A stretch of 64,000 bases of DNA from Polytrichum commune (lineage: Eukaryota > Streptophyta > Polytrichopsida > Polytrichales > Polytrichaceae): positions 47,075,554-47,139,553 of the forward strand of contig OX485803.1 of the NCBI GenBank assembly GCA_950295325.1, read 5' to 3'. The stretch's first letter is position 1. Each line of letters begins with the position of its first letter. Positions 12,647 through 25,115 of this stretch are shown one piece after another. A program made the position numbers and the translations under genes. A model generated the notes under the pieces. It made no database searches, had not been told where the DNA came from, and saw only the letters and a program-made list of their open reading frames with translations.

Positions 12647-13034
12647 TAAACTTGTCTTGGAATCCGAACCTGAGACGTCGTTTGGCATTTCTTCTTTTCA
12701 CCCAGCATGGGTGGAAACCAAAAATAAAATAAAATAATTAATTAATTAACAGAGCCAAAAGCTGCTAAGTTAACGCCATTAGTATGGTAATGCTGAGAGC
12801 CAAACTCAACACACCTCCTCGGATGGAAGCCCCACCTTAGATAACCTCTTGACATTAGATAGATAGAAACTCCGGTCCCTTTTTAGCAAGGGGCTGGCGT
12901 GAATAAAGTGTCCGTTCATAATGTCAATGACCCGATGCCCACTGGACAAGGGGACATTGGGGCAATACTACTCTCCCCTTTCGAGGATGGGCACTATAGT
13001 GACACACTATACTAGTTCCTAGCTAGCCACTAGT
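12647..13034. other. Spacer
   Basis: No gene recognised. It contains a short AAAT/TTAA-rich patch near 12725-12750. Confidence 0.5.
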
Positions 13035-13228
13035 GCCTTGAAGATACCGGACATGGTATCCCCCCAAAGGGCTTTGAGGTACCCATACAACAAGGTCCAA
13101 GGACCCCCCATCATAGTTGGGTGGACTAAGGTGGTGAGCACTACGCCGGCATGGGGAATAGAACCCACAACCTCCTCATTGGGAGCCATGAGCCCTACCC
13201 ACCAAGCCAAGGCCCGTGGTGCCTCTCT
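13035..13228 (-). mobile_element. tRNA-derived SINE
   Basis: On the minus strand an A-box-like TGGCTTGGTGGG (13198-13209) is followed by a B-box-like GGTTCTATTCC (13155-13165). Their starts are 44 bases apart, as in a real tRNA. GCACCAC just 5' of the A box can pair, with one mismatch, with GTAGTGC just 3' of the B box, like an acceptor stem. This pol III promoter layout indicates a SINE head. The body runs on towards about 13035, but I could not find clean target duplications, so both outer ends are approximate. Confidence 0.7.
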
Positions 13229-14853
13229 TGACATTAGCATTATATAATGGGCCTTCTATAATGGCTTCTACACTGTTTATCGCAATTAGTGAAGTGCTAG
13301 GACCATGAAATGAGAATGTAATATTACAATTGCCAGCACAGTCATTTATGTTATAGAATGTCCAAACAACTTATTGAACTTCCGTTAGTAAAAATTGAAC
13401 TCATGAGTGAGATGTTATTGCATTACGTAACTTTACATAATAACACGCACTAATTGGGGTAATCATGATAGTCAGACACATGTATTTGTGAGTTAAACAT
13501 CAAGCTTTGTAAGGTGTTTTTAAATCTCTAGGGTTCTTGATGTGGGATCTAGTATACAAACAAGGTTTACGAGTCCTCATCAAGTTTTGAAATCCTCGAT
13601 GTTTGATTTATGTGTTTCAAATTCTATGTGGTATATTATCTTCTATGATACAAGAGAGTCACATTTTACATCGATGACCATGATACTAAGTATGCATTTG
13701 CACACAAGGGCACCCAAGAACTGTATGAATCCCAAATGTACAATCACATTAGTGTGTTCAACTGATTGGAAAGGTATACTTGATAAATGAGTTGATTGAA
13801 TATAGGATAAATTTGACATATTTAGCTAAATATGTAACAAATTTATAACCGAAATACAAGTTTTGTTCATGAAGAAACATGTATATAACCTAGTGGATAC
13901 TTAGGGGTTAAGAACGGGTACCAAAATGGCATTGTTGGGATGAGATTGAACTATGTGCTCAAAAGTACACTAAATCCTCAAAAAGCAACTATTCCTTATT
14001 TTGACATCTTGTTACTTGTACATCTCAACTCCGGATTTAAGCTTGAAATGACCATTGTTCGGATTTGCAATAGCATACTTGATGATAAATTTCACCAATT
14101 TAGTACATATTAATTACCAAAACTCATGCACGTAGCAATTCACATGGCAACCAATTAGGGGAAGCATGGAACCCTGCAAGTAGTTGCCGAACCTCTACAA
14201 TAGCCACTGGATTGCAATCAATGCTTGCTGAATCTAACTAATAGCCCGAACCTAACTAGTAGCCATTGTATCTTAATCACTAGCGACCTTTACTTCTTTC
14301 ATATGGCAGCCCACACTTATGCACATTTCCATGTCGAAAGCACGACACGTTTGGGAACCCTCTTATGTGGAGGCATTAGACACTAGTGCCGGTTGGTGTT
14401 ATTTTGGACACTTCGTGTTAGATTGGCGTTTCATATAGACCCACCATATTTAGTGTATCAAACACTAAATATCATTTTTAGTGTAGTGTCAACTTGGAGT
14501 CCTCATTGAAAGGCAACTTCATGGGCACACACTAGGTATTGATTAGAATCCCACAAAGTCCCCAATTAGGGAACATTCAACCGGAGAACGTGTGATTACT
14601 CTCCCCCTACATTTGACTAAGAGCACAACTATTTCGTAAATCCTTGATGCTCTTTGACTATCCCTCTTGTTTGAGTGCTCCTTCTCACAGTCATCACCAT
14701 GGGTCTCAAATTCATTATACCCACCAATCTCCTTTAGGGTGGCACACACATACAAGTTCCGCACTCATCGGCATGTGATTGTAAATCATGGGGTTTGTAT
14801 TGAAACACGTCGTAAAATGCATTGAAGAAGTGTGCAACAATGTTGCATTGGTA
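13229..14853. other. AT-rich spacer
   Basis: No gene recognised. At about 14447-14495 three TTTAGTGT / ACACTAAAT motifs resemble the ends of the CACTA-like MITE family, without a complete element. Confidence 0.45.
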
Positions 14854-15082
14854 TGTAGGTGAATGCATGGTATCAATAATCAATATTATGTCAAGAATCA
14901 TACAAATAACCTACTCAAGGGTCTCTAATATGGATATTTGGTGGGGACCTCAAGGTGAGAGAATCTTAGTATGCATGGCTTTTTAAGTTTGGTCGACATG
15001 ATTCGAAGCCATATAGATATTAGGGTTTTTATTCTATTCTATTTTTTAATCTAAGTCTAAATGTTCTTGCATGGTATAAACC
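14854..15082. repeat. Dispersed repeat D, copy 1
   Basis: Starts TGTAGGTGAATGCAT and includes CTCAAGGTGAGAGAATCTT, ATACTAGGGTT-like and GGTTCTTGCAT-like blocks. The same blocks appear in the same order at 41061-41292 with substitutions and small gaps. No coding content or termini are visible, so the family is unknown. Confidence 0.7.
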
Positions 15083-17072
15083 CGAATGCTATCAAGGACA
15101 AAAATATTCTCAGTTAACCATGTTGATATCGGAATGTCAATTCCTCATTATGGAAACCCACATGGTATTCAAAAGGACAATATCAGTCCAACATTAGAGT
15201 GTGAGTGACCTCCAAATTGACAAATTAGCCCCCACGTACTAGATTATGTATATGTTGATACACCAAGTGCAATGCCTTTCAATAACTCCCAAGGACAATA
15301 ATGTGAGCAATTTGTCCTTGTAATATACCTTACACCCATATAGAACTTCAACTCCACGTACAGTTATGACATGGTTGGGATACAACTGTTTCATCTACAA
15401 GCAACTCCAAATCACAAAGATTGTCATTTCAAATGTAAGAATCGTATGTGATAGTTGAGAGATGAAAGTGGAGAACCCCTTTTCTATGGTGGTGTCTACA
15501 TTCTAATCTCATAGTTAAATCTATATTTTGAGCTCGTGATCGAATCTCGTTGTGACATGTGTCTTTTTTGGGTGTCCACTATGAGCTACAAATCCTTACC
15601 ATATGCAACCCAATATAGGTGAAGGTTTAAGTAGAGTGACCGCATAAGACCACATAAAACCTCATTACGGTAAGTGTCCCGTGTTGTGCTTGGGGATTTA
15701 TGAATGAACTAATGCAAAGAACAATGCAATCAGAACCCTAAACCAATTTTAAGATTATTGCAAGAACACACTTTGTTGGTCCCTTATTAATACTCCTAAT
15801 GCCTTCATTTTGTGGCAATCCCTCTCCTACCGACAAGAGAGTGACCCTTATGTGCACGACCATGGGCGGGGGAGCTTGAGATGAATGAGGACTAAACTTC
15901 ATCATTCATCCATGCATTTACCCATTTCATCTACCACGAATAGATGAGGGGGGGGGGCTTTCATTGCCTCTCGTTTTCACCGTTTGGGCATCCGTTCCGT
16001 GTGTAGATAATTCATCTCCGGTCTATTGGGACTTAAGTACGGGAGCCAAAGTGCTTTCTTATTCTTATTCTCTTCTCTTCTATTGACACAATAGAATACA
16101 TAGCTAGCCCCCATTTCCTTTGGCCACCCAAACCAAATCCTTGGTGACATCCCCATTTTTGTGGTACAAGAGTACCAACGCCCTAATGTACTTGAGAAGA
16201 TTTCTTGATCTATTGACTTACTATTGCCCGAACTTCAAAGTTTTGGTTCTTATCATGAGATGTCGTGTTTTAGCGGCATGAAGATTGGGCTAATAACTTG
16301 AATGATTGAGAGCGATTTATGCAACTTATGCAATTATTGCGAATTTATGGTCATCTATCGATTGAGGAACATCAACCCCCTAATTAAGTGTCCCTCTAGA
16401 TACTAGGACTCAACACCTAGTCATGTAAATACTCTACTTTTGGAGGGGAGGGGGGTGTTTGGTTTACATGGTGTCAAACCCTCAAAGGTAATAAAGTAGG
16501 TACAATGGAGGTCCTATCCTCCAACATCATTCTTTATCCAGGTCACGTCCACCTTTTCCTTGAGTGGATGATGAACACTTTTGTGTGCTTTTTGGCATTA
16601 AATTGTGAGTCACTCTCATACTACTCATGGACGTGCATTGTATTGTTGCCAACTTGTCGTTGTTCTCTCATCACCCTAGCTAGAATCGGTGGCCTTCACA
16701 TGCATGTACAAGCAAGGCGGCCAACATCTTTGAGGACGGGTGAATCGAATCCCATTGCATCCCATCTTATGCCTTAGGATGGCATAACACGTACACATAG
16801 ACGAGGGGGGCCCAAGGAGATTGTGAATGTTAAAATATCACCCATCAATAATAGGGTCCATGGAATTCATTCGAACAATCGGTTTGATATAGGTACCTCA
16901 CAAATGTGGCGAAGAAGGTTATAAGTAGTATAGTATGTTGTTTCACATCAAAATATATAGAGAATATTTTGAAATATTCACATTTCATTCTATTAATAGA
17001 CAACATGTTCCATAAGCTATCATTGTATTAGAGTTCTTCTTAAAAACATCCATTGCATGTGAATAGTTAGTG
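15083..17072. other. AT-rich spacer
   Basis: About 2 kb without a recognisable gene. It includes a G run near 15948-15957. The 90-codon plus-strand frame at 16505-16777 has no domain features and I do not call it a gene. Confidence 0.45.
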
Positions 17073-17162
17073 AACCATATGGATGAACTATGCCACCATA
17101 GGCAACCATATGGATGAACTATGCCACCATAGGCAACCATATGGATGAACTATGCCACCATA
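17073..17162. repeat. 31-bp tandem repeat, 2.9 copies
   Basis: The unit begins AACCATATGGATGAACTATG. Units at 17073-17103 and 17104-17134 are identical and a third begins at 17135. The unit length is not a multiple of three, so it does not encode a protein repeat. The identity of the units indicates a recent duplication. Confidence 0.95.
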
Positions 17163-18365
17163 TAAATTTCGATGGCTCCCGGTCCCCTGAAATAACTTAG
17201 GGCGTTGGAAAAACTAAAGCTATGCAACTCTTGTTGTGTCAATAAGGGCTCAATAGTGAGGGACGAGATAAGCGAGAGAAGGTTGATTGGTGTTAACGTT
17301 TCAAGCCCATGGGCAAATGGGGAAGTTAAGGGAATCACTCCCTAGTAGAGATATGAAGTACTTGATGTCAAGGGGGTTTTAGAGGGGAATGAGGTGCTAC
17401 AAAATAATTTGCATGTTGATGGAATATTTCATATATTTGGCAATCTTATTGGAATGTACTTAGTGTACTCTCAATAACAACTTTCAATAGCCTTGATAAT
17501 TCCCACTTTAAAATACTATATAAGACCCTATATTTTGTCATATCGTGTTTTCTAGTGGAACGCTAGAGAGCCCCATTAACCCCCCCCCCCTCCCCACCCC
17601 CAAAAAAGGTTCCGCGAGGTTTATAACTAAGTTCAATGCCGACACTTAAAGTATGTGCCATGATTTATGTGCTCACCAAATAAAATGCAATATAGGTACA
17701 TGCCATACATGTGTCAATGCATGTTATTGAGTAGATAAGATGACGAATGTATTATCCCTTAGACGTCCTAAAGGCCAAAATTGAGCCTCTCCATGCACAA
17801 AACGTTTTCCTTAAGCTACATACTTTCGTTTTTGTATAATAATATCAAAAGTGACCTATTTCATAGAAAGTTATTCTCCAAGTGCATTTTCTAAATCAAT
17901 TTAATACCTTGATGTTATTGAAGGTTTAAGTTCAAATGTGCAATTTGGGGTGCCTTCAATGCAAATACATATGGCGTATGTTGATCATCAACGTCAAAGC
18001 ATGACTATACGTTTATTTTATTCTTGACATACACTAATGTTTATAATAAGTTCCCAAACCCCTAAATGTGTTAAAACATGAATCATGAACTTGGCGAGAC
18101 TCTTATAAGTTGTGTAAATGGCTGTATGTCGAGACCATGCGTCCTTTAAACCTAACCGCATTGGACAAGGGATTTGTGTTGTCTTCCATTGCAAAGGCGA
18201 TAACATAGTGAACTATTTGATTTCCTATATATTATTGGTTTTAAAAGAGGCAAATATGGAAATAGCATCAAACTAAGACCCTGCATGATTCTAGTGGAGT
18301 TCAATTGGAATAAATGAGTCGGCACTAAATGAATTTTTATCAAAGCCCCTTCATCCAAAATAGTA
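17163..18365. other. AT-rich spacer with C tract
   Basis: No gene recognised. It includes an 11-base C run at 17580-17590 and dispersed repeat C copy 2. Confidence 0.45.
18084..18151. repeat. Dispersed repeat C, copy 2
   Basis: Partner of 7281-7348. Shared landmarks are ATGAACTTGG, ATGGC-TAT and GAGACC. Confidence 0.55.
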
Positions 18366-18740
18366 CACTAAATATGGTATTTAGTGTCATATGGTATTTA
18401 ATATCGCTAGGGTAGCTTTTCATATGACACTTCTTATGAGTAAGTGAACAAATATTATCATGGATGATGGATGAGTTCATCCATTGAACCAAAAACCTAC
18501 CTTTTCTTGTCATCAACTTCTAATGAAGGACTGTCATGGATGATTGACATTTGGATGAGAATTCACTTGGTAGTGACAGTAAAAGCAACACTGCAAATCT
18601 ATAATCCCCCCAAAAAAACTTTACAAGGAAAGACACATATTGTTGGGTTAATATTTAGTGTTGGTGACACTAAACCACGGTATACAATTAGTATTGAGCA
18701 AGACACTTAGAATTGGTGGCACAAAATATCATATTTAGTG
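18366..18740. mobile_element. CACTA-like MITE with palindromic ends (375 bp)
   Basis: The left end CACTAAATATGGTATTTAGTG and the complement of the right end, CACTAAATATGATATTTTGTG, are terminal inverted repeats. Each end is itself nearly palindromic, so each could fold alone. TA lies directly outside both ends. Ends beginning CACTA suggest the CACTA (En/Spm) superfamily, while the TA flanks would fit Tc1/mariner. A 3-bp CACTA duplication is not evident. The interior is homologous to 59802-60051 (TCATATGG, TATGA-CAAG and a GGTGACAC block in the same order). No transposase frame is present. Confidence 0.75.
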
Positions 18741-19560
18741 TAGTTTACATAGACTCCACGAACCCCAACACCCTCGCCCCCCTCCCCCAAGGCCATGCCA
18801 ATAGGTTTCGAGCTCCCCAAAACCCAATTTCCACATGGGTGTCTTTGGACCTCCACAATGGTAACACCTCACATATAAAAGTGTGTGTGCGTGTTTCAAT
18901 AAGCCCGACCTAGTGGGATGGCATTCAAGGCGCACACTCTTTTCACGTTCGCTTGAAATGCCAACATACTCTACTCTTCAAGGCCTCAATCAACACCCAC
19001 GAACTTATAAGCTCCCTCACAACCAAGTGTTGTTCGATGCTCGACATCGGGGTTTGTTGTTCGATGCTCGACATTGGGGTTTGTTATTCTCCATTTTGCC
19101 CAAAACCCACCTTGGCCACAAGCCACTATGGCATGGTACTACGTGGTGCCATGTGAAGTGGCCTCGAGCCGTGTGCGTGTGTGGAAGTTCTATCCACCAC
19201 CATCTACGGAGCTAAGCTACTTGCATTGGGCAAGGTGAGGGGAGGACCCTAACTTCATATTCCCCGATCTTTTTGGGTTGGTTTTGGGGCCGTGGTTTAG
19301 GGGATTTGGGTGCTAGTGCCACCCCACTTTTCCCTTGGCTCACCCATTCATTCATTCATTCATTTGTTCGTCCAATCGCTCTTCATTCATCCAATTTTTG
19401 AGGTGTCGTTGTGCATGGACGGGAAGTCCGGGAGTCACCATAGGTTGATGGACAAACTTTTGTCCTCACCAAATGGGTGGGAATCGAGGGTATTAAGGTC
19501 CAATCACCAAACCTCCAGGGGAAGTCAACTTAGACTAAGGGGAGGGACCTGACCAATGTG
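18741..19560 (+). other. Moderately GC-richer spacer with open frames of unknown significance
   Basis: This part is richer in GC than its surroundings. Overlapping plus-strand frames at 18883-19215 (110 codons) and 19310-19552 (80 codons) show no known domain. A 27-bp duplication lies in the first one. ATTC repeats occur near 19348-19368. It could be an old coding remnant or simply GC-driven open frame. Confidence 0.3.
19029..19082. repeat. 27-bp tandem duplication
   Basis: Two 27-base units beginning GTTGTTCGATGCTCGACAT differ by one C/T change. The period is a multiple of three, so in the 18883-19215 frame it gives a nine-residue repeat (FDARH-GLL). Confidence 0.95.
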
Positions 19561-21189
19561 GGTGAGAGCATCACCAATGTGTATTGATGTTGTGGCTATA
19601 ATGTGATGTCCCGTACTTATAACTTGTGTCTAGCATAGTTGGTCCATATGTTTTAAGGGCTCAAGAAATTCATTCTAAAGGCCCACCAAGTTGATGTACT
19701 TATTTTAACTTCGTAGTTTCCCACAAAAGTTGAACACTTTGACCTTCAAACTCAATGCTTCTGCTTTTTCTGGTTCCTATGTCCATACTGCCGCAACAAC
19801 ATGAATTCATATCTATAACCTTCGATTTCCCATAACATGGAAAACATGGGTACTTGACATGTCTTAGATCACAAAAAGTTATTTGGCGTGTGTACTGGAA
19901 ACCATTTCACTGTGTTTTACACATTGATTGTGATAATTGTGTTGCAATAGGTATATAGAGCCCAACTTTCAAAAGGAAGGCAATTCACCTCATCTTGCAT
20001 CCTGGATACCCATGGGCAGTATTAGGAGAATCATACCACATTTCCACACATTTAATGACACGCCATCTAACACGAAATGACCAGTATGACATCTCCACTT
20101 ATTACCCTCGTAATTTCATTTTAGATGATCGTGTCATGTGGGTACCACACTTCTATTGGTCAAGGTTTCATGGCAAATATCATGGGGGATGCACAAAATG
20201 AAGGGAGCCAATATATGAACTCGACCTCTACACTAAGTTTTAGGAGAGGAAAATGTGATCTTTAATCTATGGTCAGAAGGCCCCTATGCATTTTAGTAGA
20301 ACCCAATCAAAGTCCATTATCATGAATTCTGTGGAATGGGCAAGGTTCTACCACAAATGCCATACATATGCTATTTAGTGTGGCATTAAAATGGGTGTGC
20401 CCATCTTTGCTTAGAGATGGTTTACATGACTTTGTCATGTTTCACCAAGTGTCATAACACACACTCTCTAATTGCCACCCAATGATTGCATGGCAATTAG
20501 TGTGGATCGATGTTGAATAGTATGGCCCACACTACATTGCACTCCTAAACTCCATAATCTCAACCTCCTTAATGCCACTCCTTCTCTTATATTCCTAAAT
20601 CTCGTTCCTTGTTATCACACTTCCCTCCCATATACCATATCACATCATTAAAAGAAGCCACCAAAGAATTCAAACCACATGATCGCACAAATCATGTTAA
20701 TTAGTTATTGCCATTAATGCGATGTCAACTTTGTACTATTGCATAACGATGCTCCACTAATCCTCCTTTATCATGCATCTACAAAACTCTTACATGTCAC
20801 ATGCACTTTTTGCTACCAAAAGCATGATGTTACAGAGTTTAGAGTGTACACGTTCAGGGCTATTATACACACCTACTGAGGAGGAGGGTAAACCAAGAGA
20901 AAAGCACGGTGAAAATGCTCATTTGGTATGGTAAAACCCAATCATTTAATGGTTTTTAGGTAAATGAACTCATGAATGGGGATCACGATTAGAGACCCGA
21001 ACGAGCCTAATAAACTTCAATGAGGATGAACTAGCTAGCTAACGACGTATAACTTAGAAGGCCATTTATTTACTCTTCCCCCCCTCGGTAACTTTTTGGA
21101 AACCCAAACCGTGAGGGTAGGCTCTCTTGTAAAAACATACTTACAGCACCCATACCATTTACCGTGAAGTACAAATTCAGGAACAGAAT
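19561..21189. other. AT-rich spacer
   Basis: No gene recognised over about 1.6 kb. A GCTATTTAGTGTGGCATT motif near 20390 is a possible MITE-end scrap. Confidence 0.45.
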
Positions 21190-21420
21190 TTACTCTAGAT
21201 TTTACCCCCGTCCCAGTCTGGGCCGTCCTGGGATCGGGTACAGGGTCCATCTTCCAGGGCCTCACCCGGACCATACTGGCCTTCCGATGCTACCCGTGGA
21301 CGGTCGAGATCGGCTCGTACCACGGACGGGGCGGAGCGGGCCGCGGGACCCGTGCGAGTGCATAACGGGCCATTAAGACGGGCGCGGGCCGGCCCATTGA
21401 TGGCCCGTCATGTTAGAGTG
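21190..21420. other. Short GC-rich island
   Basis: About 230 bases rich in GGGCC, CCGG and CGG within AT-rich DNA. The segment GTCCTGGGATCGGGTACAGG resembles GTCCCGGGATTGGGTCCGGG near 4218, so the two GC islands may share a repeat. No coding domain is recognised. Confidence 0.45.
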
Positions 21421-22640
21421 TACCCTGTAGTGGTATGATTAGTGAGTAGGTAGTGCCTTAGTGTAGCCCCCCCCCCCTCCCCCTTAATCAATATCTCATA
21501 CTACACCATTTATGCCATTTAGTGTCAATTTTTTTTTTCACCGTGGATCTCAATTTTTACCAACAAAGTTCAAGTTGGTTGTTTGGACACTACAATAAAT
21601 AGATTGATTCATGAGTGTGGGACATTAGTGTGGGACATTAGTGAAGGTGATATTGACTTCCTCTAGGCTATGGATTGTTGCCACCAAATGATCTAGGAAG
21701 CATTGTTCGTCTTGGCACTTGGTAGTGTTCACTTAAAGTACCGGCACTTGGTATGAAAGTATCAGCACTTGGTGTGACAGTACCGGCACTCGGCACTCGG
21801 CACTATTCACTAAATTACCAGTACTTGGCACTAATCACTAGAAAATATCTTCACTTGGCACTATTCACTAAATGATTGGTACTTGGCATTAATCACTAAA
21901 AATGTCATCACCTGGCACTATTTATCATCAACAAGCATGTGGCACACACTAATCACAAGCACACACTAGTTTTCTTGAAATCTATGGTGATTGAGCATAG
22001 GATTTACCGTCATCATGCATTTGGTGTCACTCGGTGGTCATTTCAGCCTTCTGTGACTTTGGGGTCTGGCTAGATTGTTCATGTGACTTGCATTAGTACC
22101 ACCCTCACTAACTGGTATATCTAGTGCACTTAAGAATAGCATCTATACTTGGTAAAAAAATTACAATAACAATAAAATACGTGTTATAGCAATGTGCAAC
22201 TCCGAATAGTAAGTGACACTAAGTACCAAACACGGTGCGGTGGGGGCAAACTCCAACTAACAACTAATTGGAATCTACTAATCACTATCACCATTGTGGT
22301 ACACTATTTATGACATTTAGAGTCACGCACACTACTTTAATACCTTTACCACTTTGGCACTAGTTAAACTATTTTATTGAAAAGCAAAGAAAATGGAATT
22401 GTATTTTTAAAATTTCAAAAAATCACATGGAAAAATGAAATTTCCTTTACATCCAATATTGTCAGATTTAAAAATATAATGTGCTATACTTGTTTTTTCC
22501 CTATAAATAGACAGTTTGGTAAAGGTACCACAATATATGCGAAGGGCCTACACTAGATGCCTAGTTGTTTTAGACCACTATATTTTGATTAATTTGCAAT
22601 ATTCTTGTTCAATAACCAATTTGTCACGATTGTTACCCCT
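21421..22640. repeat. Degenerate CACTTGG / TTCACTAAAT repeat region
   Basis: From about 21700 to 21935 the motifs GGCACTTGGTA, GGCACTATTCACTAAAT and GGCACTAATCACTA recur about ten times at irregular spacing, with one exact CGGCACT triplication near 21784-21803. The flanks hold MITE-end-like motifs at 21501 and 22305 and an 11-base C run at 21467-21477. This looks like an old tandem array that has drifted. No gene is present. Confidence 0.55.
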
Positions 22641-23420
22641 ATAGCCGATCGAAGTGTCACTTAACTCTAGCTTTAGCTAAAGTAACACGAAGTTATTAAA
22701 TCTATACTCTCTCAAAGGTTAGGTCCTCTCCTAACATTTCAATCTCTCTTTATCACTTGGTTGCTCTATGCGGCCAATTTTATGACTGGCATAATCTCCA
22801 TGAATTCCAATGGTTATAACCTGACCTCTTATTGATCAACACAATTGCTTCAATGCAATCTCAATTTCACTCACACGTTATCATTTCTACCACACTCTCT
22901 TTCATTCAATGTAATCACGTTTCATTCACAAAAACTCATATTTCGATCTTGATTACAATTGATTAAGGTTTCAAAAGTGTCGCTAGGCTATATCATGGTT
23001 ATATTATGCCTAGCGACACTTTTGAAACATAATATATAGCCATCGTTTAGTTTATTGTCTTTCTACAAAAGGCATCGTTTATAGTCTATGCTCATTTCAC
23101 ATGATCCCATAACTTTAACCCTATGATCTATCTCTAACTCTCGTGCCCAACCAATAGCATGTGCTAACTCTCACTAGCTATCATAACTATTATTTATTTT
23201 TCTATTCAAAATGATTTATCTCTTTCATCAGATCGACCTTCCTTATAGCTAGACTTCTCCGGCAACCGCTAGCAACCACTTATAGCCTCTGTCTCACACT
23301 AATTTAGAATGTCCTTTCAAATCAATTTTCTAGTAGTCCACTTTCTGTAACTAGTAGGGACAAGCTATAGCCAAAAAAAAAAGCACTACACCTATGGATT
23401 GTCAAAGCCTTTGAAGGAGG
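22641..23420. other. Spacer containing a small perfect hairpin
   Basis: No protein-coding gene recognised. The only strong structure is the inverted repeat at 22968-23028. Confidence 0.5.
22968..23028. repeat. Perfect inverted repeat, 21-bp arms
   Basis: The left arm 22968-22988 (GTTTCAAAAGTG...TAGGC) is the exact reverse complement of the right arm 23008-23028, with 19 bases between. RNA from either strand would form a strong short hairpin. It could be a tiny foldback element, the fused ends of a deleted transposon or a small-RNA precursor. Nothing else decides between these. Confidence 0.9.
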
Positions 23421-25115
23421 CAAAATTTACCTTCACATTTTTATGCAATATATAGGCTGAAAGGTGCAAGACTTTATCAGAAAAACAAATGAAGTTTAGG
23501 AATTGCATGGATATTCCTCAACATCATATACCAACACATGAACTAGCATTTGGAGAAGAATCAGAGAAGTATTGAAAAGCACGTTAAAAATGTAGAAATC
23601 TTACCACTATAAGATAGGTATGAAATTTTCATCTTTGGTGAAACCCCGGATTCAAGGGATTGGGCTTTTTTTTCTTCTTCCAATAACGGAGTGGTGCAAC
23701 TTGATAGGATGGCCTCAATAAACTTCAGAACTTGTCATATTTTGAGAACAATCAATTTCTTGTTGTTGATTCTATCGCGCAAAGGTTTAAACTCGACTAG
23801 AGAGAACTTTGTACCATTGATACCATGATGAACTCCAAACCTAATCAATGGAAGCAACTAATCCAACAACATAGGCTACATGCTTTGGATGTGAAGACCG
23901 AGATGCCCAACTGATTATTATTTTTCGAAGTAGCCGATTGTTCTCCCCAATCATGAACAAACAATCTTGGCCCCCTTGTCCCCCCCCCCCCCCCCCAACC
24001 TTCAAGCGCTTCCAAGGAACGGGCAACACGTGCATCATAAATTTGGAGAAGCCAGTGGAATTTGACATAACCATCAAAACACATTGGTTTAGGGTGGTCA
24101 ACTGTGCACCATCAACAAGGGGCATTGGAAGGCTAGTCTTGACATGTACATTGGTAGGAGAGATTAATTAAGTATGTAATTTACACAACTTCAATGGAAG
24201 ACATGCGAGGACTTCCTTAGTTATACTTTTGCCATGCAGAAGGAGTATGTTACAAGCACGGAATCCTCCACCAAGATCAATTGAGATTAAATGGCATGGC
24301 ATCATTCCCACTAGGCTTAAATTAATATGGGGGATTGTATGGGACAACATGCATAGCAAACATGAAGGTGCGTTCATTTGGTCAATCTAGCATAAAGCAG
24401 TCGTGGTGAACTCATGGAGATCTAGATTCATTGCTGACATTGATGTCAAATGTCAAATGTGCATGGCAGGCATATTGGAAACCATCACACATAAGTTTTG
24501 GGATTGTAGAGTGGCCTTATAGAGCATGGGATTTCTCCATCGGAATTATCAACATAATGAAGGCTAGGCCATGTCATTAAGGGTTGTGAAAACCATTGGA
24601 CTAGCAACATGGGATCTTTGGATAGAATGTCTACCTCACTTAGTAAATATTCTACAACTTGTCTTGTATTTATAGGCCTCACACTTTGGGCTATTTGGGT
24701 AGAGAGGAATGACCTTACATTTAACAACAACATGTGGGATGCTATAAGACTCACAAGATGATGCAAGGGCTCCTTGAATACACAAATATTGCATTGGACA
24801 TTGCTAGTAAGGAGGTTGACCAAAAACCAATCTATACGGACCTGACTGGGGGTTACGCGAAAATGTGGGGAAGTCACAAGGTCCTCTATCATGTGATTCT
24901 AGCACTATAACCATGCATTGGAGCACCTAATGTGGGCTTAGTTCATCATGTTTAGGGTGTTTATGGGTCACGGGTCAATTTGGTTTCCCTGAGCGCATCC
25001 TAGAGAGCCCGCCAGACTCTCTTTAATGGATCCTTGATGACCTTGTAATGTTTTTTTTGACATTGAAATAAACTTTTTGATTGTCAAAAAACCAAAGAAA
25101 AAAAGAAGAAAAAGA
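23421..25115 (+). mobile_element. 3' end of a plant-type LINE (dead)
   Basis: Plus-strand translation shows a reverse-transcriptase zinc-binding domain and the C-terminal tail of an L1-like ORF2, broken by stops and at least one frameshift. The 3' end has a stem (TTTTTTGACA at 25053-25062 pairing with TGTCAAAAAA at 25082-25091) followed by an A/G-rich tail, typical of a LINE 3' terminus. The reverse-transcriptase core is not recognisable upstream, so the copy is truncated or decayed. The 5' boundary is uncertain, and only about 24300-25115 is well supported. Confidence 0.7.
24313..24790 (+). pseudogene. LINE ORF2 zinc-binding (zf-RVT) domain and tail, pseudogene
   Basis: In one plus-strand frame from 24313 I read IWGIVWDNMHSKHEGAFIW, a TAG stop, HKAVVVNSWRSRFIADIDVK, CQMC (24451-24462), ETITHKFWDC (to 24507) and another stop. 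The C-x2-C, then H-K-F-W-D-C arrangement with a following Ala is the plant zf-RVT signature found after the reverse transcriptase in LINEs and often in unspliced pseudogene annotations. Further on, LWAIWVERNDLTFNNN at about 24692 is the typical C-terminal motif of the same elements. In a working element this region would bind template RNA or DNA in the nucleus. Here several in-frame stops make it non-functional. The longer minus-strand open frame over the same bases is antisense noise. Confidence 0.8.

Noticed and set aside
18883-19215. 110-codon frame with a nine-residue repeat as a gene
   Set aside because: No recognised domain; the repeat is a DNA-level 27-bp duplication and the frame sits beside a MITE.
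24485-24892. 135-codon minus-strand open frame
   Set aside because: It lies antisense to the readable LINE zinc-binding domain and tail on the plus strand and shows no domain of its own.
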